From positions 1 to 64,000 of the forward strand of contig VXAY01007399.1 of the NCBI GenBank assembly GCA_013399855.1: a DNA stretch of 64,000 nucleotides, in the 5' to 3' direction. The DNA is from Oxyruncus cristatus (lineage: Eukaryota > Chordata > Aves > Passeriformes > Cotingidae). Position 1 is the first letter of the stretch; each line of letters begins with the position of its first letter. Shown one piece after another: positions 36,201 to 50,472 of the stretch. Position numbers and translations under genes: made by a program. The notes under the pieces were generated by a model, which was given only the letters and a program-made list of their open reading frames with translations, had not been told where the DNA came from and made no database searches.

Positions 36201-39200
36201 TTAATTTTATTTTTTCTCATGGGTGAAGCTAGGATCAAAGTAGCTAATGTGTAATCCAGACATCTGTACTGATGTAATGGTTTAGACCATCATCAGAAGG
36301 AAAAAAACGTTGATCCACATATTGTGAAAAGTCAGCAAATTATAAGTTTTACAGTGAGGGATCTAAAGAAAGTTGACTTAGGAGCAAGTGCATAATATAA
36401 AATTTAGCAGTCAATCAAGAAATTAGCTTTATGCACTGTTTCTAATAGTGGATAAAATCTGACCTGCTAAAGAGAATCATAGAATTTATATGCAATGATT
36501 GTATCCTAGTTGAGTTTCACCATCCTTGTACAAGTCTTCTGAGAACCTATTTTCAGTAATAGAACAAGTTTGGCAGCCCAGACTATTCACACATCTGTTT
36601 CCAGGAGCGTGGCAAATCTGCAGTTTGCATCACAAACTGGATTGCACATGTTCTAGAAAGTCTTGGGCACTGACTCTGAAAAAAAAAAAAATAGTATGGG
36701 TTGGTTTAAAATGATTTCCAGGTTTAATTTAGTTAGTTACTCTGAAAACAGAAACTTACTTAAATTCTCAACAACAGCAGAGAGACTGAAGTCTTACTAT
36801 AAAGCTTTTTGGCTGCACTGAGTGATGGTGAAGTTTGTGGTGAATAATTCTTGTTGGCCACCAGAAGTCAGAAAACAAAAGTGAATTACTAACTTCAGTC
36901 TCAGTCGACTTGAAGCAAGTTTTGTTACCTGTCTGACTAGCACATGCATCACACAGAAGATTCATGTTTAGTTATATTCTCTTTTTGGGTCTGCTAACAA
37001 CTGAAATACAAGATGTATACCAGCAAGTTCTCAGTAACTTTCCATGTTGGGAACGGATGTGAAACCTGAGGCATAATGCAAAACACTAGAAATTATTTCA
37101 AGCAGGATTATGAGTGTAGTCAAGACATGTAAAAAGAGAAGTGAAGTCAAGTCATTGCAGTGAAAATGCATTTTCTTTGCAGGTTTAGAAGTTATGCCTG
37201 CCATTTCTATTGCTCTGGGAAACATTCTGACACCCTCAGTGCTAATCTATTGTTCTTCTAATTTAAGGCTATAATCTGTGTTTCCAAAGCACATAGAAAC
37301 TCCCAACTACTGTGATCACTAGGGCCACCAAGCATGGGAAATAACATAGTTAATTCCAACACTTTCAACATTACATAAGGCATTCACTAGATTGGAGTCA
37401 AATGTCTTGGCACCAGCAGGTGTCAAAGAATGTTATAGACTTGTGACTTGATAGGAATTCCATATGCTTCATCAGATTGGTAACTTAAATATGGATTCAG
37501 GCAGTACCATTGTTCCTGAAAACATAGTGAATGAAATTTAGTTTCATTGTAACATTCTCAGGATAAATGCTATTTTTTCATAATCTTTTTATGGGACTAT
37601 TTTTGAAATGTCTTTGTTAGAACAACATCAATTACTCTTTCTTTTTTCTCAGCTTGTCTTCTCTTTTAGAGATCAACTGTCCTGTCAATTTGCTAATGCA
37701 GGAACAGGATAGTAGATTCCTAAAAGAGTAGCTCCTCACCTTTTTCAGTTTGCAAATCTATTTTTTTTTTTCAAAGGAGTTGTTTTCTCTTCTTGATTAA
37801 ATACAAGGTACTATCAAACAGTAGATCTTTCTTGGCCATGTTTTGCAGATTTCTCAGAAAGAGTCCATGGACCATCAGAAGATACAGTTCATGGTTCTAG
37901 ACTACCACAGTATTGAGAGAATACTGATAATATGTATGATACTACATATGAATCAACTACCCCTTATTTTCATCTGCTAATACTTGTTGCACCTTGGAAA
38001 AAAATCAGTTCTGCCATGAGGTCAACTGGAAAATCTGATTTCTCCCAGTTTGCAAATTAACTGATATTATAGCCTAGCAAATTTGCTGGTTTGTGTTTTG
38101 GTATCTGTAGCAGTGCTGCTGATTGCCTGGATTACAGTGTATTTGTATGTCCTTTTGAATCTGTCTCTGGTCACATGTAATGAAATGAAGAATTCCTCAG
38201 AGCTCTAGAGACAAACCACTTCATCAAATAACATTACTGCAGATCCCAAACACAGAGATGTGCAAAGCAAATATCACCAGGTTCCTCTGGTGATTTTTCT
38301 TCATAGTCACTGAAAGTTTATCATATGCAAATGTTTAGCTGGTAATTATATAGGTGGGGAAGACTTTCTATGTGCTTCTGTGGGGACAGAATTTCACTTC
38401 TTAAATCATGGTTGGTGTATCCCTGAAGATATTCACTGACTCATACAGAATTCTGAGCCTGGAGGAATAGTGACTGGGTGAGGGTCTATGTAAACAGAGG
38501 CCTACTGACAGGAAGTCAGACTGTGGATTATGTGGTTCTTCTTAGCTTTAACAGCTTGTGAATTTCAAAATAGATGTACAATACTGAGGAAGAAAGTTGA
38601 AATACCTTTAATGCCACTCATTTAAAAGAACTGTTCAACATAGCATTTAATTAGAGGTGAGATTAACTTGTAGTACATGGATCTGTCAAACTTTACCGAT
38701 GCTTGTTTTCCAGGAGGTAATACTGGCTCCAACATCTAATTCCAGGCATGCTACTTTAGATTTCAAGTTTATTCTATCCTCTCTTTAAAGTAAATAAAGA
38801 TTAAAAGTTTGCACAACAGTGAGCCATTTAGTTGTTACCAAAGCCCAATGGCACTTTTCTTTCTTGTTCATTACAAAGTAGAAGTGGGGGGAAAAAAAAT
38901 ACTAGCCACTCTTGTTTTGACTAATACTGTGAATCTTAGGTTTGTTTCTCATTTTATCTGTCTTTGCACAATGAAGTGTAACTGTGTTGGGATGAAAGCT
39001 TTGAGAGACTGTCCTGAGACCGTCTGTCTCTACAGAAATTGAGCTGACCAAAGAAACTTTGCTTACCCCCCTGCTCCCTGTCCATAAGCAGTCAAACTTC
39101 CCCTTGACCCTACTGAGAGTTACCTATCAATGAAACTCAGCAAACCAAACAGAAATTTATTGAAGCACTTTCTACATGAGACACTCTTGGGAAGCGCTTG

Positions 39201-40328
39201 CAGATTCAAACAGTGGAGAGGCTACATCTGGATTCGCCCAAGTGTGTCTATCCGAGAGTCTCACCCTTCATGTTACATTAACTTGTTTAGGCATTTCCCA
39301 GGAATGCAAAGAGGTCCTGATGGAGAAGTATAAACAAGTTTCATGAAGCTAATTATATAAATAGACACAGAAAGAAGTAAATACTGGAAGTAGGCTAAAA
39401 AAAAAAAAAATATTTCTATGAGCAGTTGATAGTGCTTAATTTCTGATGGTTTGACATGTGTAATTTAATTTCCTGTTATCTAATAAGATGCAATAGACTT
39501 GTGGAAAGAATATTGAAGATCCTCACTCCTTTGTTCTGAAATTGTCTGCAGAGTTCAAAATTTATTAGAAATACACATAAACACATCACACTTGCTTAGG
39601 AGTCCTGGGTAACAGCACATAGGAGGGGACAAAAAGTTTCAGACTTTGACGCTTTAAAACAACTGCCTAAAAACATGCTGTGATGCTCTAACCATTTTTA
39701 CATGAAGGCATGATTGAGTACTCTGAAAAAAACAGATCTCCTCTTGGGGTGCCTACCACCACAGATATGAAATCTTTATCCCAGGGCATAACTCACATTC
39801 ACTGATTGATTTTATAGTGAAATATCAAAGCTCAGTTTGCCAGAGAATGCTGATAATAGCATCTTTCAAAGCTTTCCTCCAGATGAAGCATCTGTCCTCC
39901 TGCTGCTATGCCGGTGTCTATAAAATACACTATCACTAGCTCACAATTGATTTTTATTGTGTTAAATGAAACCAGAAGTCTGGTTTGGTTTAGATTATTG
40001 TTTCATTTATTAATAATAAATACAATTTCTCCAACAGGCTAATAAATGCAAACTAGTTTGTGTGTTATAGCTGAGCTTACTGTTAGTGCTGTAGGGGAAC
40101 AGTAACACAACAGTTCTTAAAAATTCAGTCGGTTCAAACTGCTTAGAATCTTACTAGAGTAAAAAATCAGAATTGCAGAGGTGTTTGTAATGATTACTTA
40201 GCAACTCCAGTTGAAGAAATATATTGTTTAAAGTAAAACTTTGTTATTGTTCTTTGGCTATGAGCAATCATATACTTTTGAAGAGCCTACATATTTTTCC
40301 TAGCCAGTATTAACATATAATTACACAA

Positions 40329-40356
40329 TTTAGTTGAAAGATACCTTTCAACTAAA
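40329..40356. repeat. Perfect short hairpin (12-bp stem)
   Basis: TTTAGTTGAAAG, loop ATAC, CTTTCAACTAAA. The stem is too short and the loop too small for a microRNA precursor. Confidence 0.85.
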
Positions 40357-43300
40357 AAAGAAAAATGAAATAGAAAAGGAGTATCTTTTCTGTATTTCTC
40401 TTTTCCCTCCCCATTCTGACATACAGTGATAAGTCTAGGTTAGGAAAACATGCATTCCTGCTCTGTTCAATGCACCATCAGCAAAACTATTACATAGTTA
40501 TTTTGGAACATTTATGTTTCTCTTTTTCACCCTTAAAAATAGATAAACTGTCACTATTATGGGTTTCTTCAGCTTTAAAACTCCAAACATGAGTGTGTCC
40601 AAGATGTGTACTTTCTATATACACAACCTGAAGGGAAATCCTTATATCCAGATGTTTGATGGAATGTCCCATTGTCTTCCCATGACAGCAGTGGAGCCAT
40701 GGCACAGGACTTTATTGAGAAGCTGTAAAGAACATCATGAATTACATGAGGAGCATGAGATACTTAACTTCCCTAAATTTAATGTAGCCATGTCTGGTTC
40801 ACTTCTACAAATTTATGCTTTGTTACACCCAGAAGAGTCAAAATGATTCTCTGTCTGAGTCTCAAGGATTTCAGGACTGACAGAAGGTATATGAACAACT
40901 TTGATCTCATGAGAATCCATAAGGTTTTCATGAGGACTTAAACACAACTTTCACCTGCCCAAGCAGAGAACTGAGTTTCAGCTCGCGTGCTAAATGCCTT
41001 GGTCTTGGACTATTTACCTTGCTCAGTAGAGAAAAGGTTCACTGCTTTCAGCAGCAGTAAGATCTAGTTTCTAATCCTGCTTGTGTTAACTATGAAATGA
41101 ACTAATCAGGGAGTTAGTTGGCTGGAGGTAGCATTTTTGTGCTTCAGCTACAACACTTCACAAGCAGTTTCCATGTTTACATATGGTATATAAATCTGTA
41201 AACAGTTCCAGAAGACAAATCTCTTCTTACATCTTGTTAAGGTAGTAGAAATGACTGTTTTCCTGCTATCCCACAGGTCTGAAAAATCAATGAGCATTTA
41301 GACTATAAGAGATATATATAGAAGATCACTGCCACTGTTAACCTTTCCCAGTAGCTTACGAGAAGTTTGTCAAACCAGAGTGAAGGGAATCTGCTCAGCT
41401 AAATTATAAGAAACATCACCAATGCCACTATAGTTTTGGTTAAAGGTACTGAGCCAGTGACATGAGAAACTTTTTAGCTTGAAATGATCTATTGTCTTCT
41501 ACTCTCGGAAGACAGCAGAACTCAGCTGTTCAGCTAAGCCTTACCTTAGGTTTAATTGGAATGCCTGACCTGTATCTAGTCCAATTTGTGAAGAAAAAAT
41601 CTCAACCTTCCATGACTGGTAAGGACAGATCCTGTGCCTGGTATCCACTCTAGCAATATGTTTGTTCCAGTAAAGAGAAGCCTCTACATAGCAATTAATA
41701 ATTTTCTTTAGTGTCTGCACTTTATTTATGTCCCCTCAGTAAGAACTATCTGAGAATATAGTTGCTTGATAAGGAAAGGCAGCTAGACAGAATTAGGAAT
41801 TTCAAGTCAATACATAGAATATCTTTCTGAACAAGGAAGTGTCAGTTTGGACTTCAAAGGTGAGTATTTTATAACAATCTGGACCAAACCCACTTTAGTG
41901 CTTGACTTGGTCAATGAGTGGTTTCCTCGCTACGAGTAAATCATACTTTTGACTCTCATTTTCTTTTCCAAGCTTCATTCCATCACTGAACACTAAGGAA
42001 AACTTATACCACAAAGCTGCCAGGTTTAAGAGTAGGAGAAGGGCAACAAGGTTGACCCAGAGGAAAGGGAGAATGAGGTTTTAGTTCATAGCGAGACCTG
42101 TTTATCTGTGTTAGGTGTGCTGGCCAGACCTCAAACAAAATTTGATGGCACAGCTCAGCAACCCATAACATGGGAAGAGTGTATTCTGCATTAGAGGCAG
42201 GATGCTGTTCTTATGAGTAATATAATTAGCCAAGTATACCAAAGGTCTCTGCATATCTGACCACATTCAGACAGGACATTAACTGGCACAACTTAACTGC
42301 AGTCTGCCAAGAGGTGGATCTACCTCACTCCCAGTCTTTGCTCAGTCTCAAGGCACTTGAGAACAAGTTGAAAGTATGTGTTTATGTGCATTTCCAAACA
42401 AAGTTTAATGCATGCCATTCTGCAATACCATCAGTAAATCAGAATGCATTTGAAACAAATTATGCTCTGCAGCACCTCAATAAAACTAAGTGAAAATCAC
42501 AGCTACATTTTTTCACAGAAGGAAAGAATAAATAGTCATGGAATTTACCCAACACCATAAAATGGAAGCCTGGCTTTCTTTTGTTCACTTTGACTTCCTC
42601 CCCACCTGCACTTTAATAATTAAGTGGAGCTAGAAAACATCATCTTTATTCTTGGATAAATTCTAATTTATAGATTTTGAATGTGGTTTGCTTAATTTCT
42701 GTAAATAGATTTGCTTAGGGAGCAGTAAACACATGAAAATTAATTTGAAAGCATAATCAGACTATGGAGAACATATTACAATTATTCTTTACCAGACAAA
42801 ACAAGCTTCAAGACTTTTCATGCTAACCTTCTTCTGATGGGACAGGCTGTTGTTGAACAAAAGGATTCTTTCTAAGATCTTCATATTTTCTTTCCATATC
42901 TTGTTTTGAACTGTTGCTCTGATTCTTCTGTAGCTGTTCTGTTTGGAATTTTGTAAGATAAATTTTGAAAATGCAACTGCTCAGGAGCCTGTTTTCATTT
43001 GTACTATGAGGAACATAGTATTTTCTCATAGGAATGATGCCAGCTGCATTGGTATTATACTGATAGTAATCTTTTCCTGTTGTGTGTTTGCCTCTAACTA
43101 CCAAATCTTCTCCCAAGCCACATTTAAAGAGGTATTCCTGCACAGTGTGTTTTTTTTATTACTAATCTGCAAAGAATTTTTATGTTGTTATGGGGATACA
43201 ATATACATATATGAGGAACAGAGAGCCAGTCTAATCTGAGACCCGTGGTCCAGATCTAGCACAGAATGTGACAATTTTCACTTCAGTCAGGCTCGGGTTT

Positions 43301-46002
43301 GATAAAATAACCACAGAAACCAAATGTGTATGGAGCCGAATACAGACTTTGAGCATGAGACAAATACTGCTTCATGTTTGTTCTCCAAGGAGAAAAACCT
43401 GTCACTTGCAAACAATTCTCTGCTGAAGTTCTGGCAGGTTTAACTGGGACAACACTAAACTCCAGCTTCACAAGCTTGTGTCAAAAAAAGTAATTTCATA
43501 CTTAAACAGAAACAAAACTCCATTGTAGTAGTAAGATTCTTTAATTCTTGTGTAACAATCAATGCATATTATATTTTATTATAATAATTAGGACTAGAGA
43601 AATATGCTTTAGCCAAAATAAAAGCCAATTAGGTATTATTGTTATTAATTCTATCTGATTATGTGATCTGAAACAATAATGGGTACATTCTAAATGCCTT
43701 GGATGAAAATATCAAAACTTGAAGGCATAAAGTTAGAGTCTAAGTTAAAGGCCCGCCTTTTTTTTTTTTTATTTTATTTTTTTGTAGAATGCCAAGCTGT
43801 TAAACAAAGCCAAACCCAGTGGCGTGCCAGTAGGTTAACAGCCTACCACCACGAGAACAGCTTCAGAGAGATTTATGGAACCTCTCTCTGAACCTTTTGT
43901 CTTTGAAGATGACTAACTTAACTCTGCACCATGGGTGGCAGGAGTGTGAGAGGGGGTAAAGGCTGTAGTCACTTTCCTGGTCTCTCTTGCAAGGCAATGG
44001 CACAACAGCACCGGTAGCCTATAAGGGCTCTCTTCATGTTAGGAAGAAGCAGACAAACTGTCTCCTCTTGTAATCACAGCACTGCTTTCTTAGGGAGTTG
44101 TTTTTTCTCAGCCTGAAATGTTACAAATAATAAAATGGAGCATTTTTTTCTAATCTGAAGTCCTTTGGGAGTGGAGGTGATGTAAAAAAATCTTTCTGAC
44201 TCTAAAGAATTATTCTCCTTTTCCCGTTTTAACTCTTAGAACACAAGAAAGGGGGAATCACACTGAAGGAAAAAATAAAGTACAAGATAGGGAAAAAAAC
44301 CTCAAACATTTTATTGAACAAGTAAATAATAAAAAAAGTCAATCCTATCAAACCAAAACAACTTCTTCTTTTGGAGTCTATGTGAGGTAATTTGGTGTTT
44401 TGTTTTCCTGCTGGAGATCTTAAAAATATAACGAGGCAATTTTTTATGGTAACTGTTGGATAAAATCCCCTTTACTAGCGGAAAGATTACACTTAAGCTT
44501 TTTGACTAGTTCTGCTTCACATTCTGGAGGTATAGCCAAGCCCTCCTGCCTATATTTCATACTTGTCAGGAGCACAGGCACTTGAGAGAGAAATATTCTA
44601 GTGTACTCTTTTTCTGGAAGTCATTCAAAACTGGTAGGAGGAAAACAGGCATCCTGTCATGAGCCAGTGTTGTCCTCTCTCTGCTTTCCACATCTGGCAG
44701 AAATCTCTTCTGCCACTCCCACCATATCCTTTTTTACATTCCCATAGAACCTATGTGGAGGGTTATTTTCTTATCATCATTATTGTAATCAGTTATATGA
44801 ATTTCCTCCCTCTGCCCAGATTTCTCCTCTGAATACATGTTTACTAGTCCAAAGGTACTTTTTGTGCCCATCCTTTTATACCACTGAGATGACAGCATTT
44901 ATACTGTCTCATGGAGGGTCAGAAACATAACGAAGTCATGACTGTACGTTGCGTTGAGACACTGAGAAAAAAATCAGTAATAAAAACATGCTGTATTAAC
45001 ATATGCATTGTAGTTTATAACATTTCTGAACAGCAAAATGAAGTGGATGAACAAGAAATACTGTACTGAATCCATCTAAAGGGGGAAATCCTACACTTTC
45101 TTGTATCTAATACAACTCACTTTTTGCACAGCTGTTCTGTAGTGTTTAGAAGTTTGTTTTAGTTAATTCAAACACAGAGTAGACAGACTACATACAGATC
45201 TTCTTTAATTTACACCACCTGCCTTATTTCCCTTGTCTGTGTCTAACTCCCCATAAACCTCTAAAAGATGTTGGAAAGTTGAGCTCTGGGTGGTTGACTA
45301 GACAATCTCAATTGTGTGGGATGTCCTTGAATCTCAGTCTGCCTCAACATGTTTAGGAAAGGTTTTGGGAACTATTTTTTGTCCCCTCTCTTAGGAACTC
45401 TGTGTAAGAAATATATGTTTCCTGCCATCATATATGATTTGCTCTGACTCCCCATCTCAAGCTATGGCCCTGGCAAATAACCTTTACTAGTGCCAAAAGG
45501 AATTAATCAATTGAATAATCAACAATATTGATAACAAAAATAACATGGTCACTTCAAACTCTGGTCTCCATGAAAGCTCAAAGTCTTTCCTTTTCAGAAT
45601 AATCAGAGAATTAAAAAGTACCTGAATTGAACAAAAAGCTTTGAAAAGGATAAGTGGCATGGAAAACAATTTTCATTCATGGAAAAAAATAGAAATTTTT
45701 CAAATACCCTTAACAGATTTTTTTCTTATTAAATAATTCCTTAAAGCTGAACTTAATTTCAGTGCAGAAGAAGACATCTACTCAGAAATACAAATTTTCT
45801 TTACAAAAGCTAGATGTACTCGAGTTTCCAAATTGTTTAAAGCAGAGAACTTGTCTCTTTTGAAAAATAATATGACTTGTTTCTATTTACCTGAGGACAG
45901 CCTTTTTTTTTTTCCCATAAGGTGCTCAGCTGTTTGCCTTGTATTATGAATCATTCCTTTTACTCCACAAATATTTCCCTGATTCTGTCTTAGACTTGTT
46001 AG

Positions 46003-46180
46003 ACATGATATTATGATTTTCTGATAACCAATCTCCTTCAACCATTTCAGTGCCATAATCTTAAGACAATAGCATGTCCTAGGCCTAATTCCCATGATTT
46101 CTGTCCTGTTCTACAGTTCCTCTTATTTAGCCAAACGTTCTTAAGAGAATTTGTAGCCATTGATTTTTCTTTTTTTTTTT
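46003..46180. repeat. Left copy of a duplicated block bordering an assembly gap
   Basis: These 178 bp recur at 46302-46476 in direct orientation. The only difference I see is a 3-bp indel (AACCAATCT against AACTCT). The block runs up to a poly-T and then directly into Ns. Confidence 0.9.
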
Positions 46181-46298
46181 NNNNNNNNNNNNNNNNNNNN
46201 NNNNNNNNNNNNNNNNNNNNNNNNNNNNNNNNNNNNNNNNNNNNNNNNNNNNNNNNNNNNNNNNNNNNNNNNNNNNNNNNNNNNNNNNNNNNNNNNNN
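46181..46298. other. Assembly gap (118 N)
   Basis: A run of N between two near-identical direct copies. Confidence 0.99.
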
Positions 46299-46301
46299 AC
46301 A

Positions 46302-46476
46302 ACATGATATTATGATTTTCTGATAACTCTCCTTCAACCATTTCAGTGCCATAATCTTAAGACAATAGCATGTCCTAGGCCTAATTCCCATGATTTCTGT
46401 CCTGTTCTACAGTTCCTCTTATTTAGCCAAACGTTCTTAAGAGAATTTGTAGCCATTGATTTTTCTTTTTTTTTTT
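46302..46476. repeat. Right copy of the duplicated block
   Basis: Near-identical to 46003-46180 and also ending in the same poly-T, after which unique sequence resumes (CTATTAAGG). See the finding on a false duplication. Confidence 0.9.
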
Positions 46477-49400
46477 CTATTAAGGATAAGCTACTTATGA
46501 TATAAACTTCTCTGCCTTCTTGCTTTGTCATATCATTTCCAATTTGTGAGTTCTATATCTTAGGTGGAGACCAAACATGAGTTAGGTCTGTGACTTGAAT
46601 CTTTTCAGATATTAAAACCAGCCAATAAATTCCTCTTCACTCAGACCTGCTATATTTGTTATTCTAGAAAAGGATTGGGCATACATAACTGCTGTGTGTG
46701 ATATTCTGTAGCAGAGTTGTATTTGATAGAATTTACATTTATATTAAACAGTAATGCTGAGGAGGTTTCAGATTTATGATTGTTGTTTTAGGTACAACCA
46801 GAACAGTACAACAGAAACAATCCATTGTATTGGAATGGTAACATTTATTACAATTTTTTCATCGTGTTTAGACGTTGTAAGTAGTTCCATGGCTGTAGGT
46901 AAGGCAATGAGATGAGTATAGTATTAATGTTGCTGTGTGTGGCAGCAGCCTGGAAAACATTTAACTTCTATAATGCTTTCATCAATCTTTAAATAAACTT
47001 CAGTTTCAATCGGGATATGAGTCGAACCTGACACCATGATGCATTGATGCAAATGCTCCCATTTTCAGTTGTGCTTCTTCTGTTAATTGGGGTTATATAG
47101 GTGACCTTTCTCTACATCTTGGCAGGTAGTGAGACTGACAAATGAATGTACTTTTTGTACCATTTTTGGCTTAAAAATGAAAAATCCATTCCTCAGGACA
47201 TCACCTCTCACTGTACTCTTCAGTTTCAAGTAAATGCTTTTTGTTTGGAGCTTTTATGAGAACACTACTCCTTCTCAGTCTTTCCAAATGAGAACCACAT
47301 GCTGATGATTTGGGATCTCTTGGAGAACAGCAATGCAGTTTCTGCTACATGATTTTGGCTGTTTGCATTGACGGGTATCTCAAGGGAAGTAATGAAAAAC
47401 TCAGAATGATGACTGTTCTATTACAAATACTATCATCTTGGGAAACAGGTTGGAGGAGAACGTAATGAACAAAAGTAATATTACCTAGCCTTCTATAAAA
47501 GGACCCTTTTCATCAGGAGCAACCTAAATATATTAAACCAACATAAGCTGTGACAATACTTTATATTCCCAAGTGGACAGAGTATGTAGCTAGAGGTGAG
47601 ACATTTGTTTCATAAATAGGAAAGAGACAGGATGATTAAGATGAATGTATTTTATTTCCATTCTGACCTACAGTAGCACTCAGGACTTCTCATTTTTACC
47701 TTCCTGAATTTGAACTTGCATGCCTATTGCCAAAATTCTGTCTCCCAAAATTCCTTCCTCCTTCCCACCTTCCCCAAAATCATGCAAAAATGCCAAGCAT
47801 TGGTATCATGTACAGTTTGCGAAAACTAGGAAATACTGTGGTTGAGGTTGGTATGCAACCTGTTACTTTGACAACCTAAAATGATGGCCTTCTTACAGCC
47901 TTGCTAAACAGGACTTTTATGGGAGTGCTAGAAAGAGAAGGCAATTCATGAGTATTAGAACCATGGTTTAAAATAGAAATATTTATATGCTACATAAAAA
48001 TATAATTTACATATATATATTTATTAAGTTCTCCTCTGCTGTATGTCTGTGTAGTGGATAATACCAGTTTTCCAAGAAACAACATGTGCCATTATATAAT
48101 TGTGCAGGTATGCACAGAATTACTTGTTTTGGTTCCATGGTCAACACACGAGAGTAATTAATTCTAATTTGCAATACCCTCTGAGTACCATTTTTTTTTT
48201 TTCCCAAATGGATTTCTTGCTTCACCTTTATAGTCAGTAAAAAAATGAGCTGAAAACAGCACTTCCACCTGTGAAAACATTTGCTGAATGCAACTTAAAC
48301 AGTATTAGATGGAAGAACGTAGGACCTTTCAATCTGTAGCATAAAGCAAAACCACTTGAACTACGAAGCAGTTGATAGAAGTGGTGTGTTAATACTCACA
48401 GCATGGACCACTGCTGGACAGCACAACCTGGGGATTTTGTTAAACAACAGAAGACACAAAAAGTAATAATAGTTTCTGTTCTTGCCTCTTGAAATATCAC
48501 TCTAGCTCATTGTTTTGGGGTTTTTTTAGCAGTTTTCTTTTCGTAAGTGGGAATAATTTTTATTGAAATGAAGGAAAAGAAATTTTAGTAATAATAGTTT
48601 ATCTACCCAAGATGTAAGATAACTGAAATAATTCATTGAGCTTAATAACTTCTTGTGAGAGCCCCCATTGGAACAATCTTACAAGTAGGAATGCAGAATA
48701 AAAAATGAGAAAAGAAGATTGAGAGAAATGGCACATACATTTTCACAGACAAAAGGGAATAGGAAAAAATTTTCCCAAAGTTTCACTGTATTTGCCAGAA
48801 AAGAATAAGTTTTTTAAAGTTTTTGCAAAATGTGGAGGCTATCTGAAAATGTTGTGTTTGAATTAATTGAGGGGGGGAAAAAAAGGTGATCTGGAGCAGA
48901 TGAAGCAAAATCTTCACATTTTTAATGGAAAAATGAATTTTCTAGTTAAAAGAAAAATCATGTGAGATTAGATTTGAAGTTATTGCCACATGAGTGATGT
49001 GGTTCATCTACTTTCATATTTTCTGGCCAACATTAGGGCTGAAGCATAAGGGATGGACCCTGTTTGAAGCATACCACTTACGTTTTGAGAGACCTAATCT
49101 AGTCACTAAAGAGGAAAGAAAATGAAATATCAAAAGCAGTACATCAAGATGAAGTTTCCCAAAAAATCAATATACAGGTTCATTATGGGGTTTTGGCCCA
49201 GAATGAACATCAAAGCTTTGAGTAACACTTTTTTTTGGTCTCTTTCCGCCTACAACATAACACTTGTATCTGAAAGGCCATAGAAATGAGCACAGACTTG
49301 AGGGACTCTTGATACTTTCTCAGTAAAGGCAACGTCAGTGCTTTCAGACTTCTGTCAGAGACTGAAAGACTATAAAAGAGATGCTCAGGAAACTCTACAC

Positions 49401-50349
49401 AGGACAAGAGCATGTTCTTGAAACAGCTCAGCTCTTCTTTACATGATGGGAAGGTCATGACCAAGAAAAAATGACTGAGCCTTTCTTTAAACACTATCTA
49501 CTACAGTTGGGATTGGATGTATGTTTGTTGGCTACTTTAAACTGTTCCAGCAATAAACCTCAGTCAACACTGTTTGCAAGTAGGCTGCAAGGTAAAGGCT
49601 TTGTTTTAATTGGCAATGTTGTCCAGGATGCAGAAAAGACAATGTGAATGGACAAGAAAGACGCAATGGACCCACCACAGGGAAGGTTACAGTTGCCTTG
49701 GCATCCACTACACTGGCTGCTTCTACTGCTGGTATTCCAAATATTTCCCCCCCATTTTTCCCCCTCTCTTTTATTTTGGAAATATTTCTTTGCAAATCTG
49801 AAACAGCTAATGAATAGGGACACCCACAAATATTTACTAGGGCTGATAAACAATGGAAAACTCAGTGAACGATCTCAGCTCATTTTTACAAAGATGAAAA
49901 GCTGTTCATGTTTGCCAGGTCTAGAAGCCTCAGGCCATCACCATTAAAATAATAATGGCATCATCAGAATAAAATGGACTCAAAAATTGAGCTCTGAACC
50001 TTGTATCCACAGCAAAATTCACCTTTTTAAAGCAAAAATATGGCTTTCAAACCACATTAGTCAAACATACACAAATGCCACAGGGTGGGCTTTTAGTACA
50101 TTTGTTTAACAGGCACATATAAGCCTCTGGTTGAAGTAATTTTCAAAAGGACTTTTGGCTTCTTACCTCTGAAGACAATCAGAGAAGTAATATTACCTCA
50201 TTTTCTGATATCAGCACAGTTTGTAGCAAAACAGGGCTGTACACGAGTGTTCACAACTTCAGAAAGTTTTTCCAGAACAAGAGAAGGTGCAGAAAAATTT
50301 TGAGATGAATGCTAATAAAATTACCACGCAAGGAGAAAAGTAAACAGTA
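46477..50349. other. Stretch without recognised features
   Basis: AT-rich unique sequence. I see no gene, RNA or nameable repeat in it. Confidence 0.55.
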
Positions 50350-50472
50350 CAATATCACAGAATATCACAGAAAATCCCAAGTCGGAAGGGACCCACACAG
50401 ATCATGGAGTTCAGCTCTGGCCCTGCACAGGACCACCCTCAAGAGTCACACCATGTGTCTGGGAATATTGAA
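50350..50472 (-). mobile_element. CR1 LINE 3'-end fragment
   Basis: The + strand reads two ATATCACAG-type octamer repeats, then GTCGGAAGGGACC, AGATCATGGAGTTCA, CTGGCCCTGCACAGGAC, AGAGTCACACCATGTG. This is the reverse complement of a standard bird CR1 3' region, with the tail at the left. About 120 bp remain, 5' truncated. Confidence 0.9.

Larger units (their letters stand above)
28681..46002. other. Gene-poor sequence downstream of SMOC2
   Basis: No coding exon, RNA gene or recognisable transposon was seen in this 17-kb AT-rich stretch, apart from the simple repeats and hairpins listed. Open frames such as 28738-29169 (143 codons) and 42823-43143 (minus, 106 codons) have no recognisable domain. 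Confidence 0.6.

Noticed and set aside
40329..40356. microRNA precursor
   Set aside because: The stem is only 12 bp with a 4-nt loop, far below the usual ~22-bp plus hairpin.
42823..43143. Minus-strand open frame ending in a Gln/Lys/Glu-rich, coding-like stretch (about 42830-42940)
   Set aside because: The composition looks protein-like, but the possible splice signals (acceptor without a pyrimidine tract, donor GTTAGC) are weak and I recognise no family. It needs a protein search before it could be called an exon.
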